This document shows positions 9,417 through 17,851 of a DNA stretch of 47,115 nt, one piece after another. The position numbers and the translations under genes were made by a program. This DNA comes from Candidatus Poribacteria bacterium (GTDB lineage: Bacteria; Poribacteria; WGA-4E; WGA-3G): positions 1-47,115 of the forward strand of contig JAGFCA010000045.1 of the NCBI GenBank assembly GCA_022394755.1. The letters are read 5' to 3'. The notes under the pieces are model-generated. The model was not told the DNA's origin, made no database searches, and was given only the letters and a program-made list of their open reading frames with translations. Within the stretch, counting starts at the first letter, position 1; every line of letters begins with the position of its first letter.

Positions 9417-12017
9417 TCAGCCGGATGAATTTATATTATGATGAATTGACACAAAATCATCATTCACATAATCAACACATACTGCATCACCTTCTTGGAA
9501 TTTCCCTTCTAAGATATCAACTGCTAATGGATTGAGAATATCTCGTTGGATTATTCGTCTTAACGGACGTGCTCCATAGACAGAATCGTATCCTCGGTTT
9601 ACCAACTCCTCGGTTGCAGTATCAGTCAATAATAGTGACATATTCTTTTCAGCAAATCGTACACTAAGTTGAGAAATTTCAAGAGTAATTATTTCTTTCA
9701 ATTCTTCAATTCCTAAACGGTCAAAGATGATTAGATCATCAATACGGTTAAGAAATTCAGGTGGAAAATGTGATTGCAAAGCTTCAATGACTTTCTTACG
9801 GATTTCATCTGCTGCAAGGTGTGAATCACTAATCCATTGACTTCCAATGTTAGAGGTCATAATCACTACAGCATTCTTAAAATCCACAGTCCGTCCCTGT
9901 CCGTCTGTCATTCTGCCATCATCCAGCATTTGTAGAAGTACATTAAATACTTCCGGATGTGCTTTTTCAACTTCATCAAGTAAGATGACTGAATAGGGTT
10001 TCCGTCGAACAGATTCGGTGAGTTGACCTCCTTCATCATAACCAACATATCCTGGTGGTGCCCCAATTAGTCTTGAAACAGTATGTTTTTCCATATATTC
10101 ACTCATATCGATCCTAACCATCGCGTTTTCATCGTCAAATAAGAATTCAGCGAGTGATTTAGCCAAGTGGGTTTTTCCTACACCTGTTGGTCCCATAAAT
10201 AGGAAAGATCCTAATGGACGTTCTGGATCACCAAGACCTACGCGTGACCGACGTATGGCATTTGAGACGGAAGAGACTGCTTCACATTGTCCAATAACTT
10301 TCTCAGAAAGACGTTCCTCCATATGGATCAATTTTTCTGTCTCGCCTTCCATCAAACGGTATACAGGAATACCTGTCCATTTTGCAACTATTTCAGCAAT
10401 ATCTTCTGAACCTACACGTTCTTTCAGCATTTGGGTAGTGTTTGATAAATCTTCTACGGAATCTCTAACAGATTGTAGCTTAACTTCAAGCTCTGGAATT
10501 TTACCATATTCCAGTTCAGATGCTTTTGTAAGGTCACCTATCCGTTTAGCTTGTTCGGATTCATTCCGATAATGCTCAATCTGTTCCATCAATTCACGAA
10601 TTTGTATTATATTCTCTTTTTCATTTTGCCAACTTACCTTCAGTATATCTGCCTTTTCTTTTAATTCTGCAAGTTCAGCAATTAGTTTCTGTAAACGTTG
10701 TTTAGAGACTTCATCGTCTTCCTTTTCCAAGGCTTGTTGTTCAATCTGTAATTGAATGATTCTACGTTCTACCTCATCGATTTGCTCTGGAACACTATCA
10801 ATCTCAATCCGAAGTCTTGAGGAAGCCTCATCCACCAAATCAACTGCTTTATCTGGTAGAAAACGGTCAGCAATATATCTTTTAGATAATGTTGCAGCTG
10901 CAACAATGGCATTGTCCTGGATTTGTATACCATGATGTGTTTCATATTTCTCTTTTAAACCACGAAGAATTGCTATAGTATCTTCAACAGATGGTTCTTG
11001 AACCATGACAGGTTGGAATCTACGTTCAAGGGCAGCATCCTTTTCAATATGCTTCCGGTATTCATCGAGAGTAGTGGCACCAATACAACGCAACTCGCCT
11101 CGTGCCAATGCAGGTTTTAACATATTTGATGCATCTACTGTACCTTCAGCAGCACCCGCCCCGACAATCGTATGGAGTTCGTCAATGAATAGAATTATTT
11201 CTCCTTCTGATTGTTCAATATCAGAAAGTACCGTTTTCAGTCGATCTTCAAATTCACCTCGATATTTACTTCCTGCAATTAACGAACCAATATCCAAAGA
11301 TATGAGCTTTTTCTCTCTAAGACTTTCAGGTACATCTCCATCAGTAATACGTTGTGCCAATCCTTCTACAATAGCTGTTTTTCCAACTCCTGGTTCACCG
11401 ATCAGTACAGGATTATTTTTTCGCCTACGAGAAAGAACTTGCATTACCCGTCGTATCTCATCATCCCGTCCAATTACAGGATCTAGTTTACCTGACATTG
11501 CTTCATATGTGAGTTCTCTACCAAACCGTTCAAGTGCTTGATATTTATCTTCAGGATTTTGATCAGTAATGCGTTGGTTACCTCGAATATCCACAAGTGC
11601 TTTTAAAATTTTATCTTTTGTAAGTCCTGCATTTCTTAGGATTTCACCGACTTTACTTAGTTTTGATTCTGTACAAGCCAGAAGTAGGTGTTCAGTACTC
11701 AGATATTCATCTTTTAAGTTCGTTGCTTCTTTTTCTGTTATCTCAAGAACTAACTGCAATGATTTTGAGATACGTAAGTCAGAATCTACACCCTGTACTC
11801 TTGGTGAATTCTCAATTACTTCATTAACCTTATTTATAATATCATCAGTAGAAACACCAATTTTTTGACATATTGGTTCGACTATTCCGTCAGGTTGTTG
11901 AAATAATGCAAAGACTAAGTGTTCAACACTTAATTCTGGATTTTGTGCTTCACTTGCAATAGTTTGTGCTTTTTGTAATGCTTCTTGTGCTTTAATTGTA
12001 AATCTATCTAATCTCAT
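9417..12017 (-). CDS. clpB: ATP-dependent disaggregase ClpB
   Basis: 866 residues from the corrected start. The N-domain begins [18 protein letters not shown]-1 has Walker [10 protein letters not shown] and Walker B ILFIDE, followed by the coiled-coil middle domain (about 400-520), which separates ClpB from ClpA and ClpC. AAA-2 has Walker [10 protein letters not shown] and Walker [11 protein letters not shown]. ClpB works with DnaK to rescue aggregated proteins in the cytoplasm. The frame is open upstream to a TTG at 12032, but GAGGTG lies inside that extension, 8 bases before ATG 12017, so 12017 is the true start. No CIRCE element is present upstream; a sigma-54-like element is. Confidence 0.97.
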   Translation of the reverse strand: MRLDRFTIKAQEALQKAQTIASEAQNPELSVEHLVFALFQQPDGIVEPICQKIGVSTDDIINKVNEVIENSPRVQGVDSDLRISKSLQLVLEITEKEATNLKDEYLSTEHLLLACTESKLSKVGEILRNAGLTKDKILKALVDIRGNQRITDQNPEDKYQALERFGRELTYEAMSGKLDPVIGRDDEIRRVMQVLSRRRKNNPVLIGEPGVGKTAIVEGLAQRITDGDVPESLREKKLISLDIGSLIAGSKYRGEFEDRLKTVLSDIEQSEGEIILFIDELHTIVGAGAAEGTVDASNMLKPALARGELRCIGATTLDEYRKHIEKDAALERRFQPVMVQEPSVEDTIAILRGLKEKYETHHGIQIQDNAIVAAATLSKRYIADRFLPDKAVDLVDEASSRLRIEIDSVPEQIDEVERRIIQLQIEQQALEKEDDEVSKQRLQKLIAELAELKEKADILKVSWQNEKENIIQIRELMEQIEHYRNESEQAKRIGDLTKASELEYGKIPELEVKLQSVRDSVEDLSNTTQMLKERVGSEDIAEIVAKWTGIPVYRLMEGETEKLIHMEERLSEKVIGQCEAVSSVSNAIRRSRVGLGDPERPLGSFLFMGPTGVGKTHLAKSLAEFLFDDENAMVRIDMSEYMEKHTVSRLIGAPPGYVGYDEGGQLTESVRRKPYSVILLDEVEKAHPEVFNVLLQMLDDGRMTDGQGRTVDFKNAVVIMTSNIGSQWISDSHLAADEIRKKVIEALQSHFPPEFLNRIDDLIIFDRLGIEELKEIITLEISQLSVRFAEKNMSLLLTDTATEELVNRGYDSVYGARPLRRIIQRDILNPLAVDILEGKFQEGDAVCVDYVNDDFVSIHHNINSSG

Positions 12018-12060
12018 TTCTTCACACCTCAAAATTATATATTATTCTAAATATAAAATC

Positions 12061-12076
12061 AGCAATATCTATGCCA
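12061..12076 (-). promoter_or_regulatory. candidate sigma-54 (-24/-12) promoter of clpB
   Basis: On the minus strand the sequence reads TGGCATAGATATTGCT. It fits the RpoN consensus TGGCACG-N4-TTGCW with correct GG-N10-GC spacing. The predicted start is near 12050, giving a 33-base leader before ATG 12017. No sigma-70 promoter at a usable distance is evident. Single-site matches can arise by chance. Confidence 0.35.
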
Positions 12077-12124
12077 ATAAATAAGATGTTTAATTGTCAT
12101 CATGCCTCACATAAATTTACATTT

Positions 12125-12143
12125 TTGGCACAAAATATGCCAA
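12125..12143. promoter_or_regulatory. TTGGCA-N7-TGCCAA inverted repeat upstream of clpB
   Basis: A perfect 6-bp inverted repeat with a 7-base centre lies about 110 bp upstream of the clpB ATG. Read on the minus strand it also contains GG-N10-GC spacing. It could be an operator or activator site, or a second weak sigma-54-like element. Confidence 0.3.
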
Positions 12144-12176
12144 TCTGACCAGTAGAGAGTTTTCTTATAAAAGCAA

Positions 12177-12206
12177 GAAGCACGATAGTTAAAACTATCG
12201 TGCTTC
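12177..12206 (-). terminator. intrinsic-type terminator of the LamG gene
   Basis: GAAGCACGATAGTT (12177-12190) and AACTATCGTGCTTC (12193-12206) form a perfect 14-bp stem 26 bases past the LamG gene stop. On the minus strand it is followed by TTGCTTTTATAAG, a moderate T tract. It insulates clpB from the LamG gene. Confidence 0.7.
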
Positions 12207-12231
12207 AGAATTCAAGATTTATAATAGATCT

Positions 12232-13059
12232 CTAATGTATCGTCCGTTGTGATTTAAGGGCACCCCAAGTAATTGCAGATTTACCTTGTGCTTCTACATT
12301 TGTTGATTGGATAATACTGCCGAATTCTGCAAAATCATTAGAATCAAATGGAGAATTATATACCACTACTTCATCAATCATTCCCCCAAAGTAATGAATA
12401 TTAGTTCCAGCCCCATCGTCATCATGGAAGACGACGTTTGCGTTTGTATGTGCTATACCGTTATCATCACCGTGTGCGAAAATTTGTCCACCGGGTTCAC
12501 TCGCAATTTTCTCACCATCTAACCACATTTCAAAAATGTCATCTTGTACTTCATTTATTCCGTTTCGTATTACCAATGCAACATGATACCATCTATTAGA
12601 TTCAATATCCGCGGAGGGCCATGCGCCTGCCCATTGATATTCTGCACGATTCCAAGCACCAACATAAACTTTTCCACCAATCACATTCAATACTAAACCA
12701 CGTGTCCGTCCACCTTCTTCAAAAATTGTTTGTTTGTGATCAGTAATACTAACATCAGAACAGTTAAAGAAAGCTGCAATTGTTCTGTTCATAAAGGGTC
12801 CGCCGGTATTTAGTCCGTTGGAATCTGGAAGCTTCACACCATCATCTACACCATCAAATTTGAGTGCTTTTCCAACAATTCCATCAACAACTTCAGGTTC
12901 ACCGACAAAATTTCCATTTACTCCTTTACCTGAAGTATCAGCTGCATCCCCTTCATCAAAAGTCCAGATAGCTTGAACAGTATCTTCATCTCTCTGTGCA
13001 TAGACTGATAATGATAGGACCAATAGTAGAATACTAAACACTGTGAAAACTTTTAACAT
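12232..13059 (-). CDS. secreted LamG/concanavalin-like domain protein (copy 1)
   Basis: 275 residues. The signal peptide is 1-21 with a probable cut at VYA|QRD. Residues 28-250 form a LamG-3 jelly-roll: AIWTFDEG, the DTSGKGVNGNFVG block, G-K-A-L-K-F-D-G-x-x-D and GGMIDEVVVYN, the usual start and end of this fold. LamG domains bind glycans or calcium-bridged ligands, and no catalytic residues are expected. The protein ends in a short tail, VEAQGKSAITWGALK, resembling the tail of copy 2. AGGAG lies before the ATG. It is a tandem paralogue of the gene at 13239-14093, separated by 179 bp. Confidence 0.85.
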   Translation of the reverse strand: MLKVFTVFSILLLVLSLSVYAQRDEDTVQAIWTFDEGDAADTSGKGVNGNFVGEPEVVDGIVGKALKFDGVDDGVKLPDSNGLNTGGPFMNRTIAAFFNCSDVSITDHKQTIFEEGGRTRGLVLNVIGGKVYVGAWNRAEYQWAGAWPSADIESNRWYHVALVIRNGINEVQDDIFEMWLDGEKIASEPGGQIFAHGDDNGIAHTNANVVFHDDDGAGTNIHYFGGMIDEVVVYNSPFDSNDFAEFGSIIQSTNVEAQGKSAITWGALKSQRTIH

Positions 13060-13238
13060 TATACTTCTCCTATTATAGATACAGAAATGTTTCTGCGGAA
13101 TAGAAAATAGATTTACTTTTGAAATTAAACACTATATTCAACTTTTTTTATTTGTTGATTAATAGAATCAATTAAACAATAAACACTTTATGATAAGAAA
13201 TCTATATTGTCTATATGATTTCCCATAATCTAAGAATA

Positions 13239-14093
13239 TTAGAATCTATTATTTCTGACTTTTGCCCACATTGTTGTGAATTTTTCTTCAGGTTCAACAT
13301 TTAATGCTCCGGCAAGTTGTGCAAAATCGCCTACATTAAATGCTGAATTATAGATAACTACTTCATCAATCATTCCACCGAACCAGTCGATGTTAGTTCC
13401 ACCTCCAGCATCATCATGATAGACTGTGTTTTGATTAACAAAACCGATACCATTATCATCTCCATGGGGATGTAGTTGGCCACCATCAACTTTATCATGC
13501 AATTTTCCATCTAACCACATTTCAAATTTATCTTTTTCTATCTTTCCTGATGCATCCCGGATTACTAATCCAACATGATACCATTGATTAGATTTGATAT
13601 TGGCAGAGAGCCATTCGCCTTGCCAGTTATACTCTGCACGATTCCAACCACCAGCGTATACTTTCCCATCGTGAACATAGATGACTAAACCACGTGTCCG
13701 ACCACCCTCTTCAAAAATAACCTGTTTTTCTTTTTTGTTGACATTACTACAATTAAAGAGTGCACCAATAGTTCTGTTTGTGATTATGTTAGTAATATTA
13801 ATTCTGGCTGAATCCGGTATCTTTATTCCATCGCTTTGACCATTAAACTCAAACGCTTTTTTGGCAATGCCTGCTACAGATTTTGGTTTACCTACTAAGA
13901 TACCATTTAATGATTGGTTAGAAGTGTCGTTAGCTGTACCATCATCAAATGTCCATATTCCTGATACCGTTCCTTCATCTCGTTGTGCATTAGATGTGGC
14001 AGTGAACAATATGGTTGACAGAAACAATAGACCAAAACTATATAGAAAAAACATGAAAATGTCATTGTTAACTTTTTTAACAGTATTTTTCAT
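13239..14093 (-). CDS. secreted LamG/concanavalin-like domain protein (copy 2)
   Basis: 284 residues. It has a long signal sequence with a probable cut at SNA|QRD (after residue 36), then the same LamG-3 fold as copy 1: GIWTFDDG, DTSNQSLNGILVG and GGMIDEVVIYN. The mature N-termini (QRDEGTV and QRDEDTV) and the central EEGGRTRGLV block are nearly the same, so the two arose by tandem duplication. It ends in VEPEEKFTTMWAKVRNNRF. A strong ribosome site, AAGGAGG, lies 7 bases before the ATG. TTGACA on the minus strand at 14191-14186 is a possible -35. The ligand is unknown. Confidence 0.85.
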   Translation of the reverse strand: MKNTVKKVNNDIFMFFLYSFGLLFLSTILFTATSNAQRDEGTVSGIWTFDDGTANDTSNQSLNGILVGKPKSVAGIAKKAFEFNGQSDGIKIPDSARINITNIITNRTIGALFNCSNVNKKEKQVIFEEGGRTRGLVIYVHDGKVYAGGWNRAEYNWQGEWLSANIKSNQWYHVGLVIRDASGKIEKDKFEMWLDGKLHDKVDGGQLHPHGDDNGIGFVNQNTVYHDDAGGGTNIDWFGGMIDEVVIYNSAFNVGDFAQLAGALNVEPEEKFTTMWAKVRNNRF

Positions 14094-14603
14094 AATTATT
14101 CCTCCTTAAATATCAAGAATCATTACAACTGTGTTTATCCCTTCTGTTACCAAAGGGTATTTTCATAAAAAATAGAATAATTGTCAACAAGTATTTTAGG
14201 GTGAGTTAGATAAATATATTAGAAGCTAAATATCATTAAGTACTGAAAGTCATCTTCCTATAACTGTATATGTTTGAGTGAAGGTTTTTTCTTCTGACAA
14301 GAAATTACGATCAAGACAGCTGTCATAGTTACTTAAAAGTATGCATAACTTCTATAGACTGGACTTCACACGGATGTAGATTCCTTAGGCTGCTTTTTGT
14401 GTAGCCTGTTCTAAGTCAATATCTTCGTCAAAAAATGGAGCATACTTCATAATATTTTTATATATCATTAATTTACTTTAGTTTGGACAGTTTCAGTCGG
14501 TCTCATTGTCGTATTATCAAAGGTTTATCTTTTTTGCTAATGGTTTTGGTGTCGTTATTACTCACTAAAAACGCATTTATATACAAGCAGACATCTTTAT
14601 ATA

Positions 14604-14837
14604 GCACTCCGTTGGAGTGCAGCAATCTCTACACATTGTTTCGATAGACATATCACACCTAAATCAATGGTATGAACCCCTTATGGCGTTCCCCGGGTGT
14701 GAGGAAACATTGAAACATTAGTGACGTTAGTTCTGTATTGATTAGGTCAGATACACATATCAGTGTTGTTCCTTGCTCCAGTGGAGCAATATGTCTATAG
14801 CAGCAAAGCATAATAATCCCGCACTCCAGCGGAGTGC
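14604..14837. repeat. three short GCTCC/GGAGC palindromes
   Basis: GCACTCC-GTT-GGAGTGC (14604-14620), TTGCTCC-AGT-GGAGCAA (14773-14789) and GCACTCC-AGC-GGAGTGC (14821-14837) are three perfect 7-bp stems with 3-base loops. The second and third are followed by ATATGTCTATAG or TATGTGT, resembling the ATGTTTATAG that follows the hairpins in the 17110-17561 array. They look like members of one dispersed palindromic family. Confidence 0.6.
14662..14696 (+). repeat. 35-bp dispersed repeat, copy 1
   Basis: It begins AATCAATGGTATGAA and ends GTTCCCCGG. It matches the reverse complement of 17569-17603 at 29 of 35 positions. Confidence 0.6.
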
Positions 14838-14982
14838 TATGTGTAAAAAATTGTCCAAACTATAGTTAATTTACTGAAACATTCTATTTCAAAGAGGATT
14901 GAACGGTTGTTTGTTATACACAAGAATGCTCATACTAAATTCACAAGCTGAAAGTTAAAGCAACAGAGTGGCGAAATGTTTG

Positions 14983-15001
14983 TAGAAACGGTATAAATGC
15001 A
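14983..15001 (-). repeat. 19-base exact repeat, copy 1
   Basis: On the minus strand it reads TGCATTTATACCGTTTCTA, identical to 36966-36984 on the plus strand. The surrounding AAATGTTTGTAGAAACGG resembles the ATGTTTATAGAAAA core of the 17110 array. Confidence 0.6.
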
Positions 15002-15587
15002 CAGAGAATAAGCTCCAGCGGGATGAAATATGTGAAATCTATTCAGATTCGGGGATCAAGCAATAAGTGTAGCAAGACTACATCTCTACGTAATCCTGTA
15101 TCATCCGCGATTCAGACAACATGCCTAATACATAAAAATAAATTGAAGAAAATAAATGACAAAGCAACTAATACCATATAGATAAATATACATTGACATA
15201 ATAAACACTCATTATAATAACTAATAGAAAAATAATTATAATACATAGTGGTAAAACAAAGGGTTATATAATCTAATCCAATAATCTGATTTTCAGGAGT
15301 GAATCTGCCTATAAATAGTATGTTATGAGGATAATAATAGTAAAAACAGAATCATCGTTCATCAAGGAAAACTACAAAATTGTAACTTTTTTCAAATTTT
15401 AGAATTAGAGGTTTAATTCGCTACAAACCCAGACAGGGACTAATAGGAAAGGCAATGAAATAACAAGAAGCAATCCTACACTTTGTAGGAAAAGTGTAAC
15501 ATTTTCTCATACATCGAATGAAATGTACTAAGTAGGAAAAACGATATTTATGCCAAAAACTATACATACACAATACATAATCGGTTT

Positions 15588-15616
15588 TTGAAAAAAACAA
15601 TCATATATGCTATAAT
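15588..15616 (+). promoter_or_regulatory. sigma-70-type promoter of the ThuA-like gene
   Basis: TTGAAA (15588-15593) is followed by a 17-base spacer and a perfect TATAAT (15611-15616). Predicted transcription starts near 15623, giving a short leader that contains AAGGAGA just before ATG 15646. Confidence 0.75.
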
Positions 15617-15645
15617 AAGGGCATTATAATATAAGGAGACTTATT

Positions 15646-16278
15646 ATGGCAAAAATTAACACGCTTGTTTTCGCTGGTGGAGCTATCCATAACTGGCAAG
15701 GTTGTAGTGAAGAAATTGTAAAATCTCTCTCTCAACGAGATGAATTTGAAATTACAACTGTTGACGATGATCTTGATGCATTGGTAGCACCAAAATTAGA
15801 CCCTTATGATCTAATTGTATTCTATTATACAGTTGGGGAAATCTCTGATGCACAGAAAAATGGTTTACTCAACCATGTTGCCTCTGGAAAAGGTTATGTT
15901 GGTATACATTCTGCCGCAGACTCCTTCCGAGGATGTCCGGAATATCGGTCTATGGTTGGTGGGTATTTCACCACACATCCACGCTATCGTGATTATCAGG
16001 TGAGTATCGTTGATAGTGAACATGAAATTACTGAAGGACTTGATGAGTTTGTGGTTACCGATGAACAATATATCCTTGATTATGACCCACGCAATCATGT
16101 ACTTGCATCTGCTCTATGGAAAGGGGATGCAATGCCGGTAGCATGGACAAAAAATTGGGGTGAAGGGAAAGTATTCTATCTTGCCCTTGGACATGACCCA
16201 GCTGCATGTCAACACGATATGTTCAGTACTCTTCTACAACGGGGTGCACTATGGGCAGGTGCTAATGGTGCAGAATAG
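15646..16278 (+). CDS. ThuA-like glutamine-amidotransferase-fold protein
   Basis: 210 residues covered by a ThuA-like domain (about 6-205): an LVFAGGAIHNW start, the YDLIVFYYTVG strand, GKGYVGIHSAADSF at the family's elbow position, GGYFTTHP, and a closing WTKNWGEGKVFYLALGHD. ThuA is linked to trehalose use in rhizobia, but most family members have no proven activity and occur beside sugar oxidoreductases and isomerases. The fold is that of class I amidotransferases without the usual catalytic Cys. No signal peptide, so cytoplasmic. A strong ribosome site and its own promoter lie directly upstream. It is followed by a hairpin and recX, so it is probably monocistronic. Confidence 0.85.
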   Translation: MAKINTLVFAGGAIHNWQGCSEEIVKSLSQRDEFEITTVDDDLDALVAPKLDPYDLIVFYYTVGEISDAQKNGLLNHVASGKGYVGIHSAADSFRGCPEYRSMVGGYFTTHPRYRDYQVSIVDSEHEITEGLDEFVVTDEQYILDYDPRNHVLASALWKGDAMPVAWTKNWGEGKVFYLALGHDPAACQHDMFSTLLQRGALWAGANGAE

Positions 16279-16344
16279 GTTTTCCTGTAATCAAATATAT
16301 TAGTCGTATTTAAATCTGAAGTCTTACAATTAACTTTGAGATGT

Positions 16345-16373
16345 ATTTGGGTAGAATTCAATTCTACCCAAAT
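16345..16373 (+). terminator. 14-bp hairpin between the ThuA-like gene and recX
   Basis: ATTTGGGTAGAATT (16345-16358) and AATTCTACCCAAAT (16360-16373) form a perfect stem with an almost absent loop, ending 16 bases before the recX ATG. The following CTTTGCATT is a poor T tract, so it could be a weak terminator or a site that affects recX translation. Confidence 0.45.
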
Positions 16374-16389
16374 CTTTGCATTCAATTAA

Positions 16390-17013
16390 ATGAAACAGAA
16401 AATAATTGATATTCAAAAACATCCAAAAATAGCATCGCACCATATAATTCACTTCGATAACTCACATAATCTTATCATTCCTTCTGTCCTAATTGATAAT
16501 TTCGGACTTTGTATTGGACTCTCTATTGAAAAAAAGATAATTGAAAAGCTCATCGCTGCTGATGAAGCTATGCGTGCGAAAAACATTGCATTATCTGTTC
16601 TCAAGGAAAGAATCTACAGTAAATCACAGATGGTGACTTATCTCGAAAGAGAAGGATTTACCGATAATACTATACAACAAATTGTTATTGAGTTAATTCA
16701 ATCAGGACACATTAAAGATAGAGAGTTCGCAGTTAAATGGATAAATCGTAGACAAAAGTCAAACCCCAGAGGAAATAGTTTACTGAAACAAGAGTTATTA
16801 GAAAAAGGTGTGGATAGAGATACGGTTGATCAAGTTTTCTCTAAATTAGATGAAAGAGATGATACGGACTTAGTTCTACAAATCGCAGAGAAAAGATCTA
16901 AAGCCTATAGAAATTTACCTGTTCAAACAGCAAGAAGACGTCTTCATGCATATCTTGCACGACGAGGTTTTGATTCTGACATTATTCTTGAAGTTATGGA
17001 ACAAGTGCTTTAA
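16390..17013 (+). CDS. recX: regulatory protein RecX
   Basis: 207 residues. The RecX pattern is complete: an N-terminal I-x-x-I-Q-K start and a beta hairpin with FGLCIGLSI. It is followed by three three-helix repeats, with ALSVLKERIYSKSQMVTYL, DREFAVKWINRRQ, then GNSLLKQELLEKGVD, and the last repeat near 170-207. RecX binds RecA filaments and limits or modulates their activity in the cytoplasm. It lies upstream of alaS, as recX does in many genomes, but the usual recA neighbour is absent and 838 bp of repeats separate recX from alaS. The ATG has no Shine-Dalgarno site and lies just after a strong hairpin; the N-terminal match still supports this start. Confidence 0.8.
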   Translation: MKQKIIDIQKHPKIASHHIIHFDNSHNLIIPSVLIDNFGLCIGLSIEKKIIEKLIAADEAMRAKNIALSVLKERIYSKSQMVTYLEREGFTDNTIQQIVIELIQSGHIKDREFAVKWINRRQKSNPRGNSLLKQELLEKGVDRDTVDQVFSKLDERDDTDLVLQIAEKRSKAYRNLPVQTARRRLHAYLARRGFDSDIILEVMEQVL

Positions 17014-17109
17014 TGTTAAATTAACGAGTTATGCTAAATAACTTTTAGATACCAATAGTTTCAGAAAAATAATGATTTCTATGTACATATTGCATCAAAT
17101 TTGATCCTC

Positions 17110-17561
17110 TTGAGTCCCGTATGGACGGAATGTTTATAGAAAAAGTAGATATTCACTGTATTGAGTCCCATAGGGACGATATGTTTATAGAAAACAGCCA
17201 ACAAACATTCTTGAGTCCCGTAGAGACGGAATGTTTATAGAAAAGTTGATATACACTATATTGAGTCCCATAGGGAGAGAATGTTTATAGAAAACAGCCA
17301 ACAAACATTCTTGAATCCTGTAGAGACGGAATGTTTATAGAAAAGTTGATATACACTGTATTGAGTCCTATAGGGACGATATGTTTATAGAAAACAGCCA
17401 ACAAACATTCTTGAGTCCCGTATGGACGGAATGTTTATAGAAAAAGTAGATATTCACTGTATTGAGTCCCATAGGGACGATATGTTTATAGAAAACAGCC
17501 AACAAACATTCTTGAGTCCCATAGGGACGGAATGTTTATAGAACAGTAGATATACACAGTA
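17110..17561. repeat. alternating A/B tandem repeat array with hairpin cores
   Basis: Nine units run A-B-A-B-A-B-A-B-A. All share a core of about 34 bases: TTGAGTCCC, a 3-base loop, GGGAC or GGAC, then GGAATGTTTATAGAAAA. The A linkers are about 16-18 bases, like GTAGATATTCACTGTA. The four B linkers are identical, CAGCCAACAAACATTC. Units start at 17110, 17161, 17211, 17261, 17311, 17361, 17411, 17462 and 17512. The first A-B pair (17110-17210) and the fourth (17411-17511) are identical over 101 bases. The B linker ends in AAACATTC, which can pair with GAATGTTT of the next A core, extending the hairpin. Confidence 0.9.
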
Positions 17562-17568
17562 TTGAGTT

Positions 17569-17603
17569 CCGGGGAATGCCCTACGGCATTCATACCGTTG
17601 ATT
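17569..17603 (-). repeat. 35-bp dispersed repeat, copy 2 (inverted)
   Basis: The reverse complement matches 14662-14696 at 29 of 35 positions. It includes a perfect hairpin GAATGCC-CTAC-GGCATTC (17574-17591). It directly follows the A/B array. Confidence 0.6.
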
Positions 17604-17636
17604 CCTGATTCTGATTCTGATTCCTGATTCAGATTT
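17600..17636 (+). repeat. imperfect GATTCCTGATTCT simple repeat
   Basis: The motif GATTCCTGATTCT is iterated with small variations over 37 bases, ending in GATTCAGATTT. It is a likely slippage product joining the dispersed repeat to an array-core fragment. Confidence 0.6.
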
Positions 17637-17798
17637 GATAGGGACGGAATGTATATGGATTTCCGTAATGATACACGGTTCTTTGTTTATTGGAATAAGG
17701 AAACAGAAACAAAAAAGAAATAATTATTTAAATGATAATTCTCTTAAATTGACATTAATAGTGACGAATTCCTTACACACACATACATTCCTTTTGAA

Positions 17799-17828
17799 TT
17801 GACATCCTCAGTACTATTAGAATATAAT
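17799..17828 (+). promoter_or_regulatory. sigma-70-type promoter of alaS
   Basis: A consensus TTGACA (17799-17804), an 18-base spacer and a consensus TATAAT (17823-17828). The predicted start near 17835 leaves a leader of about 17 bases before ATG 17852. Confidence 0.75.
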
Positions 17829-17851
17829 AGGTAGTTGGAAGTTGGTGAAAC

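Larger units (their letters stand above)
14481..14860. mobile_element. MITE-like non-coding element with terminal inverted repeats
   Basis: The left end GTTTGGACAGTTT (14481-14493) and the right end AAATTGTCCAAAC (14848-14860) are inverted repeats matching at 12 of 13 positions. A TA dinucleotide borders each side (14479-14480 and 14861-14862), as expected for IS630/Tc1-mariner-type insertion. The 380-bp interior has no gene but holds three palindromes. A 10-bp direct repeat TTAATTTACT also flanks it (14468-14477 and 14866-14875), which a simple TA duplication would not explain. Confidence 0.5.
14094..15645. other. 1.55-kb non-coding region rich in repeats
   Basis: I find no credible gene on either strand. 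The region holds a MITE-like element (14481-14860) and three short palindromes inside it. It also holds one arm of a 35-bp repeat whose inverted copy is at 17569-17603, a 19-base repeat shared with 36966-36984, and a decayed palindrome copy near 15010-15035 (GCTCCAGCGGGATGAAATATG). A small hairpin lies at 15474-15490 (TCCTACA-CTT-TGTAGGA), and the promoter of the ThuA-like gene is at the right end. The rest is AT-rich without visible structure. Confidence 0.6.
17014..17851. other. 838-bp repeat-filled region between recX and alaS
   Basis: It contains the A/B tandem array (17110-17561), the inverted 35-bp dispersed repeat (17569-17603), a GATTCCTGATTCTGATT-type simple repeat (17600-17636), a fragment of the array core (AGGGACGGAATGTATATG, near 17640) and the alaS promoter. 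No gene is seen. Confidence 0.7.

Noticed and set aside
11005..11541. Long open frame antisense to clpB
   Set aside because: It mirrors the clpB codons, has no ribosome site or domain, and overlaps a certain gene.
12018..12032. ClpB start at TTG 12032
   Set aside because: The ribosome site GAGGTG lies inside this extension, and the ClpB N-terminus MRLDRFT starts at ATG 12017.
13072..13077. TATAAT as -10 promoter of LamG copy 1
   Set aside because: Transcription would start inside the ribosome site, leaving no leader, and there is no -35. The nearby CAGAAATGTTTCTG palindrome (13082-13095) is noted but unexplained.
14392..14454. Short minus-strand frame MKYAPFFDEDIDLEQATQKAA
   Set aside because: Only 21 codons, with no ribosome site and a stop upstream in frame. 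It may be a gene relic but I cannot identify it.
17110..17561. CRISPR array
   Set aside because: The spacers are not unique: two linkers alternate and the B linkers are identical. The cores vary and no cas genes are in the window.
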